In this document: in pieces, positions 5,057 to 7,870 of the stretch | Layout of the letters: each line of letters opens with the position of its first letter | Position numbering within the stretch: position 1 is the stretch's first letter | Source: Treponema sp. | GTDB lineage: Bacteria > Spirochaetota > Spirochaetia > Treponematales > Treponemataceae | Direction of reading: 5' to 3' | Assembly: GCA_012513125.1 (NCBI GenBank) | Contig: JAAZCS010000283.1 | Coordinates: 1-7,870 of the forward strand | DNA length: 7,870 nucleotides | The notes under the pieces: generated by a model | Seen by the model: only the letters and a program-made list of their open reading frames with translations | Database searches by the model: none | What the model was told of the DNA's origin: nothing | Position numbers and translations under genes: made by a program

Positions 5057-7027
5057 TTATTTTGATAATAAATTGTTTAAGTGTTTTATAAATTCTGAAG
5101 GTTCTTTTATCTCAATACCGTTAATTAAAAGTGCTTGGTTTAATAGAACTTCTGAAATATCTTTAATAAGAGTTTCATCATCTGATGATACTATTTTCTG
5201 AATAATCGGATGGTCGCCATTTATTTCAAGAATAGGTTTTACTTCAGGAGCAGCTTGACCCATAGCTTTCATCATTTTTTCCATTTGGAAAGAAGGTGAG
5301 TTCTCATCAACAACTATGCAAGATGGATTGTCTCCAATTAGGGTTTTTGAAAGTCTTACTTCTTGAACTTTGTCACCCAAAGCTTTTTGGATTTTCTCAA
5401 CTACAGGTTTGAATTCCTTTTCTTTTTTCTCAGTTTCTTCTTTGTTTCCACCTAAATCTTCATCACTGCCAGAACGATTTACAGCTTTTAATTCAAAGTC
5501 TTTATATTTTCCATATCCTGGGATAACAATATCATCAATGTCATCAGCCATAATTAGTACTTCAAAACCCTTTGCTTGATAAGCTTTTAATAAAGGATTT
5601 TCACGAAGATTCTTTTCATCAGTTCCAGTAATATAGAAAATTGATTTTTGTTCTGGTTTCATTCTTTGAACGTAGTCTGCAAAGCTTGTCCATTTATTTT
5701 CGCCGTTTCCAGAATCATCTGTACTCTTAAAGCGAATAATTTCAGAAATCTCATCACGGTTTTCATAATCACTATATAAACCTTCTTTTAAAGGACGGTT
5801 GAAAGAAGCAACGAATTTATTCCATGTATCAATATCTTTTTGTTCAGCATCAGTTGGTTTTTCAGATTTTGATGCCTTTGATGCGTTATCACCAAGTTTT
5901 TTAAATTCGCTTAAAAGTTTCTTTACAGATTGTTTTTTGATGTTATCAAGGATTCTGTTTTGTTGAAGAATTTCTCGGCTAACATTTAATGGTAAATCTT
6001 CTGAATCAATAATTCCTCTTACGAAACGTAAGTAGCTTGGTAATAATTCTCTATCATCATCAGTGATGAAAACTCTTTTTACATAAAGTTTTACGCCACT
6101 TTTGTAATCTGCCTGATACATGTCAAAAGGTGCAGTTTGAGGAATAAAGAACAAAGTTGTATATTCTTGTGTTCCTTCTGCATGTGTGTGAACATAATGA
6201 AGAGGATCCTGACCTTCATGACTTATAGTTTTGTAAAATTCATTATAATCTTCTGGTTTTAATTCTGATTTAGATTTCTTCCAAAGAGCAGATGCACTAT
6301 TTACTTGATCTACCTTATTTTCTGTTGAAGTGACATTGCCTTTGTCGTCATATTTGCTGTTTTCATAATGAAGATAAATAGGGAAAGCAATATGATCACT
6401 GTAACGTTTAATTAATTCTTCTATCTTCCAGCGAGAAGCATATTCCTTGCTATCGTCGTTCAAAGACATTTCAATTGCAGATCCTGTTGTTTCAGGTTTA
6501 TCAAAACCATATTGTTTTGCTTTTTCACTGTCTATTGCAATTTCTTCTATATCATAAGAATTAGTTCCATCACTAGCCCAATGCCAAATCTTTCCATCAT
6601 CAGCCGCTTTTCTTGTGTAAACATCAATTTTTTTTGCAGCCATAAAAGCTGAATAAAAACCAACACCAAATTGACCAATAAGAGAAGAGTCCTTTGTTGC
6701 ATCTGCACTTAATTTTTCAATAAAAGATTTTGTTCCTGAGCGAGCAATTGTTCCAAGATTGTTTGTTAAATCATTCTCGTTCATTCCAATTCCAGAATCT
6801 TGTACTGTGAGAAGATTTTCTTTTTCATTGAAAGAAATGTCTATTCTTGGTGAAAACTTAATATTTTTGTATGCTTCATCAGAAATTGAAAGATACTTTA
6901 ACTTATCTAAAGCGTCTGAACCATTAGATACGATTTCTCTTAAAAAGATATCTTTGTTTGAATAAAGAGAATGAATGATTAATTTTAGAAGTTGATTTAC
7001 TTCTGTTTGAAATTGATATTTTGCCAT
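5057..7027 (-). CDS. htpG: molecular chaperone HtpG (bacterial Hsp90)
   Basis: Cytosolic ATP-dependent Hsp90 chaperone, a homodimer that remodels client proteins with DnaK. From the ATG at 7027 the product is 656 residues, about the usual length. An in-frame GTG at 7033 is less likely as the start because it overlaps the ribosome binding site GAGGTG (7031-7036); GAGG is 5 bases from the ATG. The N-terminal GHKL ATPase domain (about 1-225) shows catalytic E31 and Mg-binding N35 in FLREIVSNGSDALDK, D77 in QDSGIGM, and the lid glycines GQFGVGF at 118-124. The usual NASDA motif reads NGSDA here. The middle domain (about 240-510) has the ATP-contacting R351 in LPLNVSREILQQN. The C-terminal dimerisation domain (about 525-656) has the amphipathic segment SFQMEKMMKAMGQ. 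It converges on gyrA across the parS spacer and diverges from the sensor fragment. No CIRCE repeat (HrcA operator) is visible upstream, so heat control, if any, works another way. Confidence 0.97.
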   Translation of the reverse strand: MAKYQFQTEVNQLLKLIIHSLYSNKDIFLREIVSNGSDALDKLKYLSISDEAYKNIKFSPRIDISFNEKENLLTVQDSGIGMNENDLTNNLGTIARSGTKSFIEKLSADATKDSSLIGQFGVGFYSAFMAAKKIDVYTRKAADDGKIWHWASDGTNSYDIEEIAIDSEKAKQYGFDKPETTGSAIEMSLNDDSKEYASRWKIEELIKRYSDHIAFPIYLHYENSKYDDKGNVTSTENKVDQVNSASALWKKSKSELKPEDYNEFYKTISHEGQDPLHYVHTHAEGTQEYTTLFFIPQTAPFDMYQADYKSGVKLYVKRVFITDDDRELLPSYLRFVRGIIDSEDLPLNVSREILQQNRILDNIKKQSVKKLLSEFKKLGDNASKASKSEKPTDAEQKDIDTWNKFVASFNRPLKEGLYSDYENRDEISEIIRFKSTDDSGNGENKWTSFADYVQRMKPEQKSIFYITGTDEKNLRENPLLKAYQAKGFEVLIMADDIDDIVIPGYGKYKDFELKAVNRSGSDEDLGGNKEETEKKEKEFKPVVEKIQKALGDKVQEVRLSKTLIGDNPSCIVVDENSPSFQMEKMMKAMGQAAPEVKPILEINGDHPIIQKIVSSDDETLIKDISEVLLNQALLINGIEIKEPSEFIKHLNNLLSK

Positions 7028-7056
7028 ATGCACCTCATGAAATAATGTTAATTTTA

Positions 7057-7085
7057 AAAATACTAAAAAGATTTGTAATCGGCAA
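7057..7085 (-). promoter_or_regulatory. candidate htpG promoter
   Basis: On the minus strand TTGCCG (7085-7080) and TATTTT (7062-7057) are separated by exactly 17 bases, with the -10 about 30 bases before the htpG ATG. Both hexamers are fair sigma-70 matches. The A+T-rich context lowers certainty. Confidence 0.4.
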
Positions 7086-7138
7086 TTCTTTTAGTAAATA
7101 ATATTAAGGATTTAGTGGGTTATTGATAAAATGTACAA

Positions 7139-7735
7139 ATGAATTTGTTTGATATCTATAATAGTTATTTTTTCTTTAATAATGTGCGTTTTCAAATTGT
7201 ATCTTTCATATTTTTATTAATACTTGAGATTCTATATTTTTCCAGAAAAAAATTACCTCTTTTATCAACAAGAATTTTTACTGGCTTAATGATATGTGCA
7301 TTTGCTTATATTATTTCTGACTTTATGACCGTCTATTCAATTGTTTTTATGGAACGAGTTCCGTATTGGTTTTTGAAATTAACACATCAAGTTTTTATAG
7401 GACTAATAAATACAATACTTCTTTTGATTTATTTATATGTTGATGTTTTTAATAATAATCAAAAAAGATATTGTTTACGAAAAAAGATAATTTTATTCAT
7501 ATTGTGCTTAGCAACTTTATTGATTCTTATTTTTGGCGAAATAAGTTTTTATAGAGGTCCAGATGGCGTTTACTCATATGGAATGATGCCAATCACTGTT
7601 TATGTAATTGCTTTTATAATTGTAATAATGACGGTTGTAAGAACTCTAAAAGTATCTATTACTTCACCTTTTCATTCAAAGCAAAAATATATTTACATGA
7701 TTATGGGAATTTGGATTATTTCGGTCTTAATATAG
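7139..7735 (+). CDS. truncated 7TM membrane sensor, probably the N-terminus of a diguanylate cyclase-like protein
   Basis: This 198-residue fragment is strongly hydrophobic. About six membrane helices can be seen, near residues 17-35, 45-68, 77-103, 115-133, 147-169 and 184-198, joined by short basic loops such as SRKKLP and RKK. It ends inside the sixth helix (MGIWIISVLI). The pattern of a short periplasmic N-terminus, multiple helices and a loop with SFYRGPDGVYSYG resembles the 7TM input domains that in Treponema and Firmicutes often precede a GGDEF (c-di-GMP synthesis) domain. That family match is from memory of the pattern; no catalytic part is present. The stop TAG (7733-7735) falls at the junction with an IS3-type element, so this is most likely a gene disrupted by insertion and not functional. 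No good ribosome binding site precedes the ATG; an AAGGA at 7106-7110 is 28 bases away and there is no earlier in-frame start before a TAA at 7127. Confidence 0.7.
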   Translation: MNLFDIYNSYFFFNNVRFQIVSFIFLLILEILYFSRKKLPLLSTRIFTGLMICAFAYIISDFMTVYSIVFMERVPYWFLKLTHQVFIGLINTILLLIYLYVDVFNNNQKRYCLRKKIILFILCLATLLILIFGEISFYRGPDGVYSYGMMPITVYVIAFIIVIMTVVRTLKVSITSPFHSKQKYIYMIMGIWIISVLI

Positions 7736-7870
7736 TGAGCCCTTTTGTCAATACAGTTTTTTATAAAAGTTCAGTGGATTTCCTTCTTTTTTTTAAGCTG
7801 ATAACATATCAACTTGGTCATTTCTATTTGTAAACACCCCATAATACATTTCATCCGGGGTTGCATACTC
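7736..7870 (-). mobile_element. end of an IS3-family insertion sequence, continuing beyond the window
   Basis: From about 7736 the sequence stops resembling a membrane protein gene and begins TGAGCCCTTTTGTCAATACA. In transposase orientation this terminus ends in CA, as IS3-family ends do (5'-TG...CA-3'). It is followed, on the minus strand, by the C-terminus of an integrase-type transposase. The 57 bases between the transposase stop and the tip are a normal untranslated tail. The other end, its inverted repeat and the target duplication lie outside the window, so the exact boundary (7733-7736) is inferred. Confidence 0.72.
7793..7870 (-). CDS. IS3-family transposase OrfB, C-terminal end only
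   Basis: The minus strand from 7870 is open for 25 codons before TAA at 7795-7793. The peptide begins EYATPDEMYYGVFTN and ends in MLSA. A (L)GY-x-TPDE-x-Y stretch just before the end is typical of the rve/DDE integrase-core transposases of IS3 elements, where it follows the R-P-H-x-x-L-x-Y motif. The catalytic DDE residues and OrfA lie beyond the window, so the subgroup and intactness cannot be judged. Confidence 0.72.
   Translation of the reverse strand, partial: EYATPDEMYYGVFTNRNDQVDMLSA

Noticed and set aside
7028..7033. GTG at 7033 as the htpG start
   Set aside because: It overlaps the ribosome binding site; the ATG at 7027 has better spacing and gives the usual MAKYQFQTEV beginning.
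7028..7138. CIRCE operator (HrcA) upstream of htpG
   Set aside because: No TTAGCACTC/GAGTGCTAA inverted repeat is present in the divergent intergenic region.

Overview
The window is A+T-rich bacterial DNA, most likely from a host- or gut-associated spirochaete of the Treponema type. This is an inference from three things: gyrB and gyrA lie side by side, the GyrB, GyrA and HtpG sequences have a spirochaete-like character, and there is a 7TM sensor N-terminus of the kind that often precedes GGDEF domains in Treponema. No rRNA or other marker is present to confirm it.

Layout: (1) 1-1710, gyrB on the + strand, cut off at its 5' end by the window edge. (2) 1729-4104, gyrA, co-directional and 18 bases behind gyrB. 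Its reading frame stops at a TGA, but the same frame goes on to 4191 and encodes what looks like the true end of GyrA. (3) 4192-5056, about 865 bases with no convincing gene. It holds a strong terminator after gyrA, three identical perfect 16-bp parS (ParB-binding) sites, a cluster of DnaA-box-like 9-mers, a 14-bp-stem hairpin facing the minus strand, and the htpG terminator. This is what a replication-origin or centromere-proximal region looks like. (4) 5057-7027, htpG (bacterial Hsp90) on the minus strand. (5) 7028-7138, a short divergent promoter region. (6) 7139-7735, an N-terminal membrane-sensor fragment on the + strand, broken off after six membrane helices. (7) 7736-7870, the end of an IS3-family insertion sequence, with the C-terminus of its transposase on the minus strand, which explains the truncation.

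Together, gyrB and gyrA form the DNA gyrase operon that supplies negative supercoiling. The parS and DnaA sites beside them mark the origin domain, where ParB/SMC loading and perhaps replication initiation take place. htpG is a separate chaperone gene convergent with the gyrase operon, and the sensor remnant shows recent mobile-element activity. The most unusual points are the in-frame TGA near the end of gyrA and the packed parS/DnaA-box spacer. I see no defence system, CRISPR array or other wholly new multi-gene system.
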